Assembly (NCBI RefSeq): GCF_022539665.2
Contig: NC_081334.1
Span: forward strand, 1,922,001 to 1,986,000
DNA: 64,000 bases
From: Daphnia carinata
Lineage: Eukaryota; Arthropoda; Branchiopoda; Diplostraca; Daphniidae
Reading direction: 5' to 3'
The notes under the pieces are model-generated. The model was given only the letters and a program-made list of their open reading frames with translations. It was not told where the DNA came from and did no database searches. Shown here piece after piece: positions 1 through 13,006 of this stretch. The position numbers were made by a program, and so were the translations under genes. Within the stretch, counting starts at the first letter, position 1, and each line of letters starts with the position of its first letter.

Positions 1-632
1 ACCTGCATAAAGCTTTACATTACAGATGTAGCTAGAAAACAATAACCTAAGAAATAGTATTTCATTCGAGTTACTATGAGAGTTCTACTAGCATACAACT
101 CACCTTGATGAATTAAATACTTTAATGTTGTGCAGCCAGCACTACGTTTCAGCACCAAAATATTCAACAACTAATTGCACCTGAAAGACTACAAGACAGA
201 CGGAAAATAGTATACTATAGTAAAGGTGATTTTTCCCACATCAGTTACTTACGTAGTGTCACGGTTTTACTACACGAGTCAATAGGAAAAGAGTTCACAA
301 GAAGTTCAAGCATTAACTTCAATTGTTAAATAAAAATACCAAGCAGTGTCGAAGTGAAATTATCCATACCACCGCTGCTAGACCTTTAAGACCATCCAAC
401 TTTTACACAAAACATTTTTCAATTCATTATCTTTCTTCATCTCAAATATATCAAGAAACTTAAACAAAGATCTATCTAGAAACCTTTTGCTTGTCTAAGT
501 TAATACATACCCGTATATCCATCGAAGGCCAATAATTTCTGATGGGCTTAAGGCAGCAGGCAACGCCACGTAACAGACATCCAGTAAGGCTTACAAGGAT
601 ATCTGTTTGGTATCAGGGCAGATGGTTTTGAA
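1..632. other. AT-rich intergenic DNA, no gene seen
   Basis: No open frame, RNA motif or repeat that I can support. The base composition is AT-rich without long homopolymers, unlike the 5-39 kb part of the window. Confidence 0.5.
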
Positions 633-660
633 CGCCATCTATCGAATCAGGCGTTTCGCG

Positions 661-1003
661 CGCCACCTGTTGGACATCAGCACAAGTAGATTCGCAACGT
701 CATCTGTTGCAAAATAGCCTTAACAGAACTAATACCATTTATTATGCGAATAAGATTGGCACGCCATCTAGTGGGCAAAATCAGGACTTGCCACCATCTA
801 GTAATCGAATGTGAAACTTTCTTCCGCCATCTAGTGGACCAAATGCAAAGTGGATATGCACGCCATCTAGGGGAGCAAATGCAAAGTGGCTTTTCACGCC
901 ATCTAGTGGACAAAATGCGAAGTGGTTTGCACGCCATCTAGTGGACAAAATGGCAGGTTTGCGACGGATCAAACGGGAAGTTGGTTTGCACAGCATCTAC
1001 TGG
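661..1003 (-). repeat. Tandem array of nine CTCF-like 13-bp sites
   Basis: The plus strand reads CGCCATCTAGTGG or a close variant at 661, 698, 762, 791, 825, 861, 897, 932 and 991. Five neighbouring sites (791 to 932) are spaced 34, 36, 36 and 35 bp apart, and a further half-site (CGCCATCT) lies at 633. All copies point the same way. The minus-strand reading CCACTAGATGGCG fits the core CTCF consensus known in animals (CCASYAGRKGGC). Between sites, short phrases such as 'acaaaatgc' and 'aagtgg' recur, so the array grew by tandem duplication with the 13-mer as the best-preserved part. The open frames crossing the array are by-products of the repeat. CTCF binding is inference. Confidence 0.7.
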
Positions 1004-3590
1004 ACATCGGCGCAAGTGGCATTGCCACGATAGTATATCCCATTGTGTTCTTTGCAAAACCATACTTTACACGTCCATTTTTCACTGTCCACTATCATTC
1101 ATTAGTACTCACCTTTATTTTATACCTGCATTGTTTTTTACAATTTTTGAATGAAGTTCCTCTCCCCAAAATCTCAGCATTTTCTACCGCCAATCCCCTG
1201 AACAGACAACCTTAATTTCGTGTGAAAGTGGTAACTTGTTAATCATTCTTTCAAGTAATAAAAACCTTTTTCCTATAAACTCATTTTCTTACAACTATCG
1301 ATATTGCCACCAGTGAATTAAACTAAAAGTTAAATCATACTAGTTAAAAGAAGAATATTAGCTTGTTACCTTTCAAGTATGCCACTTCCACCAAAACCTC
1401 ACCATTTTCTGTTTGCCATTCTTGGAACAAGCAAACCAAACTATGTAGTTACAAAACATCTGTTAATCAGCTAGCAGATTGATAGTAACCTGGAATAAAA
1501 TGCTAAAATAAGTAAATGTTATTTTACCAAACGAGGTATATCATTCAATATTTGTGTGAACGTAGAACAAGCAGCAAATGTCAAGAAAAATAAGTTGGGT
1601 TCATACACCCATAATTACCTATAATTAAAGCAGTATTATTTGCTATCAATTCTTGGCATGGCACAGGCTAACAAAGCTCTACATAGCTTTGTTAGCGCAT
1701 CTACATCATATTTTATGATCAGCTAGCAAAGAGTGACAGCAATCTGAAATAAAATGTGAAAATTAATTTGATTCTACTTTAACATTAATGCAAGAGGATG
1801 TAGAACTCAGAAAAACAAATAGTTGCTTAATTGTTCCTTACTTTAATGTTTAAGCAGTAACTTGCCGTTGAATGCTGAAACTTGAAACCTACTTAAAAAA
1901 AAAAAAAATTGAATGATTAATGCACAGACTTAGACCAACTCTGCTGAACATACTTAATTACTTTGTTGAAAATTTAATGTTCTGCAACTTTATTGCCCAC
2001 TGGCTGTGATACTGTTTAGTCCTAAATCAGTGAAAAGAAATTTTTTCAAACAGATGCTTTAAAAATCAAATTATAAATACAAAATCTAACGAATTAATTC
2101 AATTCTAGTCATTGTCATCATGGTACATATCGAAAATCCCACATCGGCCACAGTTAAAGAAACGATGTTAAAAACTTCACTAGGTATACTAGCTGATGGA
2201 GAAGTACGGGGTAGTAACGGCTACAAAAACCCGTGGACCTGCACGTGTTCCGATTTAGTCACTCATCAGTACATTAACACAGACCATTCCGGTATTTGAC
2301 ACCATTTTACAGCGCCTGAGTGTTGAAGTTACTGTAACTGGTTTGTTACCACACTAACATCCCAAGATATTTCTATACTTGAATGCATTGTCGTCTGAGC
2401 GTAGAATAATAGTAACGCCACCTAGCCGTGACCCGCACCTACAGCCATGCGCGGCATCTAGTGATGATTCACATCCGCAGCACATCTAATGAGATGACTC
2501 CCGACGGCGACAGTTCATAATTATATGGTGGTCTAAAATTTCGAATACCGTTTGTATGGACATTTACACAGAAACATCTCTGGACGTGGAACTGCACTTG
2601 TTTCCCAGCGCTGTCTCCTGGTACAAGTAACAAGTATCTAAAATGTAATAAATACCAAACCATCCTTAGATCTTTCTTCATTTTCAGCTGCGACATTTAA
2701 CATTGCAAACCCTTAAGAAAATCCATGGGCATCCTAATTAACACCAGTGCATATTTTCTGGCCATCTTCAATTGTCTTTCTTTGGTACTTATGCTCTTCC
2801 TTCAACTAACAAAAATGGGGTTTTGTTCTGTAGTACTTTTTAAAAAATGCTAACAAATAAAACTAAGTAAATAGCTAGTGAGTAGAACTAAAACTGCCAA
2901 ACCTTGTGTAAAGGAGTGCACACCACTTTCCACCCATGCTGCCAACAAATGGCATTTCTAGCACAACTGGAAACAACCTGAAACTTGGAAAATTTCACAT
3001 TTTATAAAACCAATAGCCTCTTTATAATTATAATAACATTTAAAAAACTTCAATTTAAAAATAACAACTGTATCAAACTTTAGCATCAATACCTGTTCAA
3101 CTTAGGCAGGTAAGACGAAATAACCCAATTGTGAAAACATCAATAACTAAACTTCACATTTCGATACTTCATTGTTGGATAGGTCATAGGAGTTGTAATG
3201 TAATACCACTCTGTGCAGGAAATGTGTGCCTTGTTGTAACCAAGATAGAAAAACCTTTTTAAATACAAAATTTAAATGCTGATTTTCCCTGAGGGCTAGA
3301 ATGTTACCTAAAACAAGAAAAGACCATGCTGTGAAAACAATCTTAATTGGTGTAACTAGGAAGCAAATTAAAAATTGAACTACCTTCAATCTTTTACCTT
3401 TTTCAGAAGCGTTACACTCGTCACTCTGTCTTTTAATAACTCCCTCTTTCCAATTTTCAAAAGCTTCTCGTTCAAATTGCGATACCTGATTTTCGCCACA
3501 TACGTGTGCAATTGTAAAACTTCAACTTTTAGTAATATTAACGATTTTTTTTTCTTGCCTTAGAATCTTCCCGTTGACGTTCAAACCACG
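1004..3590. other. AT-rich non-coding stretch
   Basis: No coding exon is supportable. Two diverged copies of an exon-like unit lie near 1400-1500 and 1640-1760 (minus sense). Each follows a 3' splice-site-like TTTTATTYCAG and shares GCTAGCTGAT. Two further CTCF-like half matches occur at 2416-2425 and near 2454. The rest appears featureless. Confidence 0.4.
1667..1696. other. Perfect 12-bp stem hairpin
   Basis: GCTAACAAAGCT (1667-1678) is followed by a six-base loop and its exact reverse complement (1685-1696). The stem is too short for a typical animal microRNA precursor. It lies inside the second of the two exon-like units of this region. Its role is unknown. Confidence 0.6.
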
Positions 3591-4017
3591 ATTGCAAAGA
3601 AACGTGAAATGGTGACAAGCAAGAGCGTGGCGTAGGCTTAAAGATGTATCTGAACTCTTAAGCTCTGAACACGTTAGCCACCATCTTGGAACTAGGAGGC
3701 TAAATCTACCAGTGACGTGAAATTAACTCCTGATTTGCAGGAGTCTTTTTATAGTATTACTACGAGTCAAATGAAAATTATTTTAAAAGCGTGGCGCTTA
3801 CCGAATCTCAGCAGATGATACATAGAAATGGGTGAATTTTCAACTGTTAACGATACGGCAATTATTTAGTGCCATTTCTGTTGCAATTAAAGCCAGGAGC
3901 TAAACAGGTTTGGCAAAAACATCGATTACAATAGGAAGAACGGGAAACGAAATGAGGGGCAGCCTAAACAGAAACCCTTCAGGCAACCTTTTTAAAAATT
4001 TCTACCCTCGCCATATG
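3591..4017. other. Possible promoter-proximal patch, minus sense
   Basis: Near 3680-3695 the minus strand reads CCAAGATGGTGGC, resembling the YY1-type element often found at animal transcription starts. A hairpin with a 7-bp stem, ACTCCTG/CAGGAGT followed by five T, lies at about 3727-3752. No long open frame follows on the minus strand, so any transcript would be non-coding. This is a weak suggestion only. Confidence 0.2.
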
Positions 4018-4024
4018 TTCCGAT

Positions 4025-4035
4025 CAGATGGCGCT
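4025..4035 (+). promoter_or_regulatory. CTCF-like site
   Basis: CAGATGGCGCT matches the AGRKGGCGC half of the CTCF consensus. It is in the opposite orientation to the 661-1003 array. Confidence 0.35.
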
Positions 4036-4117
4036 GGTGCACTACGGTGACCATGCATCTGCGTTGAAGAAATAGACGCTGATCTATGTAGCCTCTGAAA
4101 CCGTTTTGTATCACCTA

Positions 4118-4130
4118 CCGTTAGATGGCA
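4118..4130 (+). promoter_or_regulatory. CTCF-like site
   Basis: CCGTTAGATGGCA fits CCASYAGRKGGC with one change and lies about 90 bp after the site at 4025, in the same orientation. Confidence 0.4.
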
Positions 4131-6904
4131 GCAATTCGGGAGGATAACGATAACAAATAGCTTTAGAAAGCAGTTTTAATGTTTTGAAATCGCATAGGAA
4201 AAAGGCAAATAGCTAGGGGATTGAAATAATCCGGGCTTAATGCAAATCAGGTTGAAATATGTAAATTCGGCGCACATTCAAAATAAGTCGAACGTGTTTT
4301 CCGTTGCCAAACCAAACTGAAATGAACCACAAGTGTCACGTAACTGTGGGCAAATCGTTAGCTATGCTACTAAATATGATTGATCGAGCAATCTTGCTGT
4401 ATGTTTTACACGCAAATCCAGCAAGTATGATCAATCCTGAACGAGGAAACAAAATGGCCATCATAGTGATGGGTTTCGTATACACGTGAATAACGTCAGA
4501 GATGATACAGCCAACGTTACGTAGGCTACATACTTTTCTCGTCCTCGACGCGGTAAGGGCAGAGCCGATTTTCACGCAGACACTCTCAACGTCTAAACTC
4601 GAAAACCCCATCGTAAAAACATTAGGAAAGAATGCGGAACATTACGACGATTAATTCGCGCCTTGTGTGCGTTTAAAATGGAAATGATTTCGAAATCTCG
4701 AACAAAAAACGGGGGGGAGTTAAGGAAGGCTGTTTTGAAAGTGAAAATGGCTTATGTGACCAGCTTCCAAGTAAATGCCGGAGAAGAGAGCGCTTTGGCG
4801 GCTAATGGGCATTACAGGAGTGAGCCAGAGCGGCATTAATGCGCAACAGCAGCCGACTACTTAAGGGACGAGTGAGACGCTCGGCAAAACAATTCTTTCG
4901 TCGTTCATCAAGGCTCTTAATACATTTCACGCTTGTGGGTGTGGCGTTGCCGCTGGGGAAGGACGCAAGATGAGCAAGAAGGCAAGTAGGTGGTGCGACG
5001 GCAGTGGGTCGTGAAAATGGCAGGATAGGAATTTGTCATCTTCCGTGATAATCCGCCCGACATTGCCGATTTGACCTTTACCAACCGTCATAACGAATAA
5101 AAGCTCGGGCTGGTCCTCAAATGTTATGCTTTAATATCCTATATGTTTTTCTAGTCATGACGGGTGTCTGCACTGTATAAGATGGCTGCTATTCTTCCGA
5201 TGTATTGACGTCCTAACCTTTAACGTCAAAACGATAGGGGCAAGCAATATACATAAAATGGAACGCAAGCTAAATGCATCGTCATCGAAATAGAATATTT
5301 TATTCTTTCATGTCGACGAAGATTGGCCATAAATTCTCTAGAAATATGCCACCATAGGCCATTGAGACTACATATATTACATGCTGCCACGCTTATCATT
5401 ATGAATTGAAGAGCGTCTAACAAACAGCCCATGTGAATGAAAAAAAAAAAATTAATCAAAATTTTGGCTATGCTTCCCTATTGATAGTTTTATTATGCCC
5501 ATTATGTCGCTTTACAGGCAATAACGAACGAACGACGAATTTCCCTTTCGACAGGTAGGCACCTAGACGGTGCACAACGTTTTTATTTGATGTTGTGTAC
5601 TCGTTTCGTATACGTCTGATACTGTAAAGGCCATGTGGCACCTTTGTACCGAAATGCGTGTGTGGGGGATGCACAAAAAACGAAGATGATCGAGGAGCAA
5701 CTGCATCTATACAAGAAACAGGGGGTCTTACCTTAGCCGACAATATTGACGTATTACGATTCACTATGGCATCATTTGGGTATTATCCTGTATCGACGGC
5801 AAGCTGCTTTACACAGAAGAGGGCCTGTTTTTTTTTTTCTAAATCCGTGTACAGAGGCTATTGGAAGTTAGACGACTAAAGGCAGTATAGTCCTTTCTTG
5901 GCAGAATAAATGTTATTCGTTCATTAATCCGCTTCCCCCTACACTCTCATACGCAAAAAACCGCATTAAGGTTTTCTCCTTTATTATAACGTTTTCATGA
6001 GAAGTCAATAGATTTCGTTTTCCTTTCTTCTTCGAGGTCATTTTCTTCACATCCGAGAGAGCTATTCTTTGGCCCGCGGTTACGTCACCGCATCCCTTCG
6101 CTTCCACGTCAACATGGTGGATCGGAAAAAGACAAAAGAAACCGAACATAAACGTAAGACAAATGACACGAAAGAAATGGTGTGGCGATACACGCGGGAG
6201 CTATTATGGCTGTGCGAATCGTCCTGTAACGCTAACCGTGAATCAACACCAGATGGTGTTGTCGTTAACGAGCCTGTGTCAGCTGTGATAGGATTGCGGC
6301 CGGGCTGTAAATAGGCTGACGTCGGCCAGAACGGCCAGAAACAGCCCCCGTTTCGCAAGCCTGTAGACTATATGTATATATACACACATCCCGTATAGTT
6401 AGGTTCTACAATAATACATGTGAACGTATACTATAAGCGGCAAGGCCGATAGATCTTGAGGGCATTGTGCGTGCGTGAGCGAGACTGAAAGGAAAGAAAG
6501 AGAACAAATGAAACTGTATATGCCAACAGTCTTTTCCGATTTCCTTCTCCATTTATTTCTATTTATTTTCGCCCCGATTCGTTTGCGTCCTGTGCAACGA
6601 TCCCGATCCATCAATGAATCCATTCAATCGCCTTTTATGACTATATATATACGCCAGTGCGGGATTATGCTCCTCCCTTTTCCTCCTTCTCACCCCAACA
6701 ACGTGCAGACACACACACACACACAAATACCGGAAGTATTGATTCAAAAGGCACTATACGCCAACATGTACAGCGGACGGTAAGTGCCCGATGGAAAACA
6801 GGCGATCCCGCATTAGTGGTGGTTGAAATCGAAAATAAACTTTTCTCTCTTTTTTTTTTAGAAACTTGTTTGTAAAAAATATGGGAATAATAGAGGCCTA
6901 TAGT

Positions 6905-6930
6905 GGGGGGGGGGGGGGGGGGGGGGGGGG
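6905..6930 (+). repeat. Poly-G tract, 26 bases
   Basis: An uninterrupted run of G preceded by TAGT and followed by TTATAAC. This length can fold as a G-quadruplex on the plus strand. Confidence 0.9.
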
Positions 6931-9900
6931 TTATAACTTTTAAGCAATTGTAAAACAGTTTGTTGACCCGCAAGCTCTTTTCTCTAATCGAAAAACTTGT
7001 CCTATATATTTTTTTTAATTTCAATTTTCATCTGATTTTATCTTTCTCGTCGTGTATCCTTTTTTTTTTTTTAATTCTATACGCCACTAGCAATATATAG
7101 CTGTTTTATTTCTTTTGATTAGCGCTTAAAACTCAAACACAGACTTGCGATCCTCTGGCTGATGCGGAATCATCCCTTTGTCTGTAAACTATCACTTAAG
7201 AACGTCGAGACAAAGATTCTTGATGAAGGCAGTTTGGATATCGATTATTAATAGTGCGTCTAACTTGTTTGTAAAAGAGATAAACGGGATTCCTCTAAAG
7301 AATTAAATTTTTTGATCACAACACGATGACTTGATGGGTTTTTTATTAAATCTTTTTTTTTTTCCTTCTAAATTCATCAGCGATAAAAACGCACGTGTCA
7401 AATGTAAACATATAAAAGATGAAGAAGAAAAAAGAAGAGCACAACACTCTGGGACAGCAGGAAATCGTGCGGATGAATCGCGTGGGTGCGTTTAAATATG
7501 ATCAACATAGCATATAAAACGTCAGGAAAGTTTACCTTCATTTTATATCTTCCTACCATTGTTGCCCTTTTGCTTCGTGTTTTTTTTTTTTTTTTTACCC
7601 CGACGCATAATGTAGTTCTTCCGGATCATCCAACTTCTCAATATACGGCAGTGTGTGTGTGTGTGTGTGGGTGCATCAATCGGCTACAGTCTTTAGGCTA
7701 TATTACACGCACTCATCCGCCGTTTTCGATCGAGCTATACGCTTTTTTTTCTATTTTCTTCTGCATATATGTATATGTTTGTTTCAAAAGTGATTCCGAG
7801 TCCATACGTAGCCGTATGCAAAAAAAAAAAAAAATGAAAATAAGAAAAAAGGAGAGAAGGATATGCAAAATACGCAGAACTATCGTCACTCCCGCTTTCT
7901 TATCGAATATTATTCCGATTTTTTTTTTTTTTTTTTTTTTTTTTACAGTCGAAAGGGGTTTGTATATAAAATAGATATATATATTTATATATATATATGA
8001 ATGCCAATAATATAGAAAGCGAGCAGTTTTTATTTATTCACTTCCGTCAGTTTGTCTCACAAGCCTTTGAATCAACAATGAGATGCTTGGCCTTTCTTCT
8101 ATAAAAACGTTTTCCAGAGCTAAACCTATACGGAAGCGTGAGACCTATGCTCTCACGTGTTACACACGAGTGTACATCATCTGTTTTTCGATATATTGCA
8201 TTCAAAAAAAAAAAAATGTTGATGACGTACGAAAGTCGATCGAAGTCTGTTACTTTGTTTCAGTTGAAGGGTTTTCATCGTTTTCATTGTGCATTTCCTT
8301 GAATTCATCCGGTTGTTTCTAGGGCAAGCTCACCAGATGTATAACCAAAACGTTGGATATGCCGGGCTGGCTGTGGTCGTTCTTGATACTAAGAAATATT
8401 TCGCCATTTTCTTCGTAACTTGGCGAATCAATAAATGCTGGCCCCAAAAAAACCTTGACAACAAAGTCTATTTATATATTAGTTGCCATTGTACCTTTAA
8501 TGTTAAATCAGGTATAGACTATATATGTGATATAAGTAGAGGGAATGGAAAAATAGAGGTACCATCCTAGTGAGGGAAAGGTACACGTACCCAATGGCTG
8601 GCCAAGAGAAAAGCTGCTACCCAATTGCGGGTGCACAGCAGTTGTCTAGCAGCTGTGTGACATTAATATTGCTCACCAGAGGTATATGGCAAACGTGGGC
8701 GACGGTGCGGAATTCATCCAGTACAGCGCCAGCCTCGTCTATATGCCACTGATTTCCGGCTACATATTAAAACTTCTCGTGTCTTTTGTTTTGTTCTGTA
8801 TGCGCAGCGATTGTTTTCTGTTTTCCTGACACATTCAAGACAACTGATTCGCAGATCCCTCCTCAAAGTTTTTTTTCCCCATTGTCTTAAAGAACAGAAG
8901 ACCAGAACCTTTCATTTGACCTTACGCTACACACGCGGCTTAGTTAATAAATGAATAAAGTTTGGAATCCCTATTTCTAAAAAGAACTGAAAAAAAAAAA
9001 GGAAAACTATATGAATACGGGAACATCTCACGGACGTGTTTGATTGAAAGTGAAAGAATAAAAAGACTTTTTCTCTTGGATATCGAGGACGCGAATGATG
9101 GCGGGACGTCAGTGCGCTTATAGCTATTGAACCTTATATAATACTGCGGTATCTATACGCCTACAATTTTTTTTTTCTTCTTTATATTTGCTTTTTTATT
9201 TTTACCGATAGGGATGCACACACACAGAGTCTCTGCGCTGATCTCTGCTCCGATAGCCCCCGTATAGGAAGCACACGCTCCCAATGGCGGGGTGAAAGCG
9301 CGAGCAAAAAAACTCCCAACGAAAAATAGAAATGAAGAAAATCCTTGTAGTCGGATGGGTTGCAAGGCCAAACAGCTGTTGTCTTCGCAGTTCAGTCGCA
9401 TCGAAATAGGACTGCGGATTTTCTTCTCTTTTTTTTTTTTCTTTGTACACACAAAAGTTTTCTCTTCCATTCAAATTGTGTTGTATGCTTCTCTTTGGCG
9501 AGGATGTCCATCGTTTTCAACTCGGTTCATAAAAAGGAAATGGGCCATCCCCTGTCGACCTGTGCGCTATGAATGAAACGTATATTAAGCCAGTAAACGT
9601 TTCTTTTATAAATATAGGCAATACTTTATACATATGTAGATATTTACAGGCAGATTTATATAGTTTAAAGATTACATTCTAAAATGCTATCATCAGCTGT
9701 CGTTTTTTTTTTCTTTTCTACTCACCAAACTAAACGTGCACATCTCTTGGCTGGTTTCTCACCACAGTTAACATGGATTTCTGCGAGGCTTTTATAAAAA
9801 AAAAAAAAAAAAATCCATTAGAAATGCTTGAATGGGCTGTTATACGACGCTTCACACCAACTTGTGTTTCAAGCATGACATTTGTTGTCCGCATTGATTC

Positions 9901-11315
9901 GAAAATCGAGAGAAGACGTGTTGCCTCTTTTCTTGAAACGTTCAATGAGACACCTTACAGTAGGCCCTACAGCGATCTGGTCTTTTATGAATCATTCATA
10001 CTCCGGTTGTGTTTTAAATTTTAAAGAAGGAAGGGCGTTCAATGTGTAACTGCGCATAACGCCAAATAATGTAAAAGTTTTGGGGGCGAAAAATACTTTG
10101 GCCAAGAACAATTTGTTTGAAATGCAAAAGAGCCAACGGCACCTCGCCATGATTTCGCAGTTCTTTCATTGCATCCATTGTTTTTCAGTGAATTCGTCCA
10201 ACGTCTTGGGAACATGTCGTTTTCATCGTTCCACATTACGTAACAAAATCCCACACATACATCAATCAAATAATGACCTTAGCCAGATTTCTATTTACCC
10301 TTGTAGATTGACAACGGGATTAAATCAACACTGAGGCTGATGGCCAGCACTCTCCAACGCTGTTCTATTTCATTCAGCGAAAGGTCAAGTCCAACATCCC
10401 GCTTTCGTTCAACAGCGTTCCGATCTGTGTCTTACGTAACACTTTCCCATGTCTCGTTTGTCCGCATACGTAAATCGAAAATTGTTGTTGTATATCCCTG
10501 CACGCCACACTGGTCTATCCCACTCAAAAAAGTCCATGGACCAATCTATAAATACTACTATAATAATAAGTCGTATAACGTACAACCAAGTGGGTGACTG
10601 TATAGCTACGGAATATCACGTTTACCCCCCCCCATCCATCACTCACGCGGCTGTGTTACTCCGGCCGAACTCGCTCCCTTCCCGAATCAGCTTTTGCGTT
10701 TCAATTCAACCAGAAAGAGGGACGTATATATTTGTGAATGACATCGAATCACATTGGATTTCATAAAGACGTGTCTGTCAAGTCCGAAGTGTGTAAAGCT
10801 CTTCTCCTTCTATACTGGACGTATTAATCTGATGGCATTCGAAAATTAAAAAAAAAAAAGGCCAAGTTGAAGCTACAAAGTGCAATACAGAAGTGCTTTT
10901 TCCATGAGGAGATAAATGAATCAGTTCGTACATAGCTCTCAATCAGCCCAGGCTGTAATCGCACGGCTCTGTGTGTACTTGGCTCACTGCGGGTGACTTT
11001 GAACGATCGACTTAATCACGACCATCAGCTTCCTCTTCGCAGCGGAATTCCTCCTTGTTTTCACATTCATTTCCATACATCCGCGGCTCGTATCTATACA
11101 GCAGACATTCAACTATAGAAATCTCTGCTGATAATAACGTCATGCTGGGCTTTAAGAAAGACAAATTTTCTACGGATAGCTAGAGGATCTATTTAAATTA
11201 AAACGCAGTGCGTCACGACGTGTGTACCTATCAAAGACAAGTATCGGCGTCTGCACAAAAAACTCAATCGCACTGTGTACATACAACCTAAACATTATTG
11301 ATCGATTTCATTTTT

Positions 11316-11345
11316 TTCTTCTTCTTCTTCTTCTTCTTCTTCTTT
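11316..11345 (+). repeat. (TTC)n microsatellite
   Basis: About ten TTC units in a pyrimidine-rich context with no open frame using them. Confidence 0.9.
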
Positions 11346-12998
11346 TACTTGGTGAGGAGGGGCGACTCGACTGATGGAATCGATCCATCATCATCCAGCC
11401 TCCACATATTGGAGTGTGTGGCTCGACATTCCTTGCGACGCAAAGAATAGGATAGGAAAAACGGCCAGTAGGGAAACTGGCGGCTCGTAGAGTGTCTCAT
11501 ATGTTCTCTCGTTTTTCTACGTGGAAATCTTACGTCTAAAAAACGTTTGGTTTCTCCAATAAAAAAAAAGAAAAGAAAAAAGGGTACACGTCAATGTGTA
11601 TAACCAGCAGCTATATAGACTTTTTTATTTTTCAATTTCTATTGGGGAGGAAAAATATTTAAAGAAAAAAAAAACCATTGGGAATAAAGCAAGTGACGTG
11701 TTTATAACGTCAAGTAAGAAATAAGAGAGAGTAAGAAAGAAATAGACCAAAAAAAAAAAAAAAAGGAGCTATATATGCAGCAGTATAGTGTAGTTATTGA
11801 TAACGTGTGTAGATATATCGGGCCAGGAGGAAGATGACGGTATATATAGTACTCGGTTGCCTCGTATGCGATTGTGTGTGTCTGTATATTGCGTGGGCGT
11901 CGCGTTTCCTTCCCTATATGCTCTATAGCTTTAAATCCGGACGAACGGATGAGTTCTTAATACCCTTGTGTTTCCTTCCCTTTTTTTTTCCTCCCCCTTT
12001 GACCCGAGCAGCTCCTTCCTTGTCTTCTTTCGTTCTCTCCATTTCCTTATCGCCTGCTGTTCTTTCACTTTTACGGCGCCCGTCAGCAACGACGCCAATG
12101 CTCCTCATTCATTCAACATCATTTCGCATGGAGTCCACTACGTTTAGATGTATGTGTATGTATATATATACAGAAAGAAATATCAAGAATATTTTAAAGA
12201 TATGGATGCGTAGACGTATATATAGGCGGAGGCCTATATCTATAAACGTGGATGGAATCATAGTCGTGAAGACGTTCAACTGTTTAAGAGCGGTTTATGC
12301 TATCGGTGAACGAACTTTAATCTTTGGACAAAAAAAAAAAACATGAAATGTATGGCTTGGCTTTCAACACTGCGCAATGGAATAACAAATATATATTTCA
12401 AACTTTGCAATTGAGAAAAATACGATCCATTCAACTGTGAAGACGTGAGCACAAAGATATGCTAAGCCTATATTGGGTTTTTAGCTTTAGCTTAGGAATT
12501 AATGGTTGTCAATTGATGTAAGACGCTGCAATAAAAAAAAAAAAAAACAAGAAATAAAAACGTAACGAAAAAACCAAAATTAGAACATAATCTTGTTGCT
12601 CATTACGAGTTGAGTGATTTTCGTCGGGTAAGCTCTCAAAGATTTCAATATGTATCAGGCAAAAAAAAAAAAAAAAACGTAATACCCGCCCTCCCCCCTC
12701 CTTCGGCTCTCTTGTATAACAGCAATCACTCTCTATATATATAGCAACAACGTCATACATAATAAGAAAAAGGATTATTAGCAATCCAATAAAAGAGCAT
12801 TTGATTTGAAACTCATCACGGGGGGTTGGGGGTGGAGAGGCGGTTCTCCGCATTAGATAAAGGCTGCGTGTATGTTCACAACATTCAAAAGAACTAAGAC
12901 CATCCTCCTTCTTCTTCTTTTTTTTTTTTTCTATTTGTATTGGTTGATAGATGAGAAAGGTTCAGCTCTATGAATGAGACGAGTACAGGAGAGGGCCT

Positions 12999-13006
12999 TG
13001 ACGTCA
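12999..13006. promoter_or_regulatory. Perfect CRE palindrome
   Basis: TGACGTCA in the context GAGGGCCTTGACGTCATT, close to the context of the copy at 26214. Confidence 0.4.

Larger units (their letters stand above)
4131..12350. other. Gene-free, microsatellite-rich DNA
   Basis: Only short open frames occur, mostly through poly-A/poly-T tracts encoding runs of Lys or Phe. No splice-consistent chain of exons was found. The stretch holds a 26-base G run, a (TTC)n run and many A or T runs of 10-22 bases. It may be distal regulatory DNA or an intron of an unseen transcript; neither can be shown here. Confidence 0.4.

Noticed and set aside
661-1003. Array resembles a CRISPR-type repeat-spacer pattern
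   Set aside because: Repeats are only 13 bp and vary, the spacers are themselves related, no cas genes are present and the DNA is eukaryotic.
744-1215. Open frames across the CTCF-like array on both strands
   Set aside because: The frames exist because the repeat unit lacks stops; no start context, splice signals or recognisable protein.
2026-2125. Minus-strand box C/D snoRNA-like pattern (ATGATGAC ... CTGA)
   Set aside because: The terminal stem does not pair and the spacing is loose; likely chance in AT-rich DNA.
7486-7974. 162-codon plus-strand frame
   Set aside because: Runs through poly-T, GT and poly-A tracts and is made of Phe, Val/Cys and Lys runs; not protein-like.
11834-12346. 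170-codon plus-strand frame
   Set aside because: Composition follows TA and pyrimidine-rich DNA, overlaps an opposite-strand frame, no known motif.
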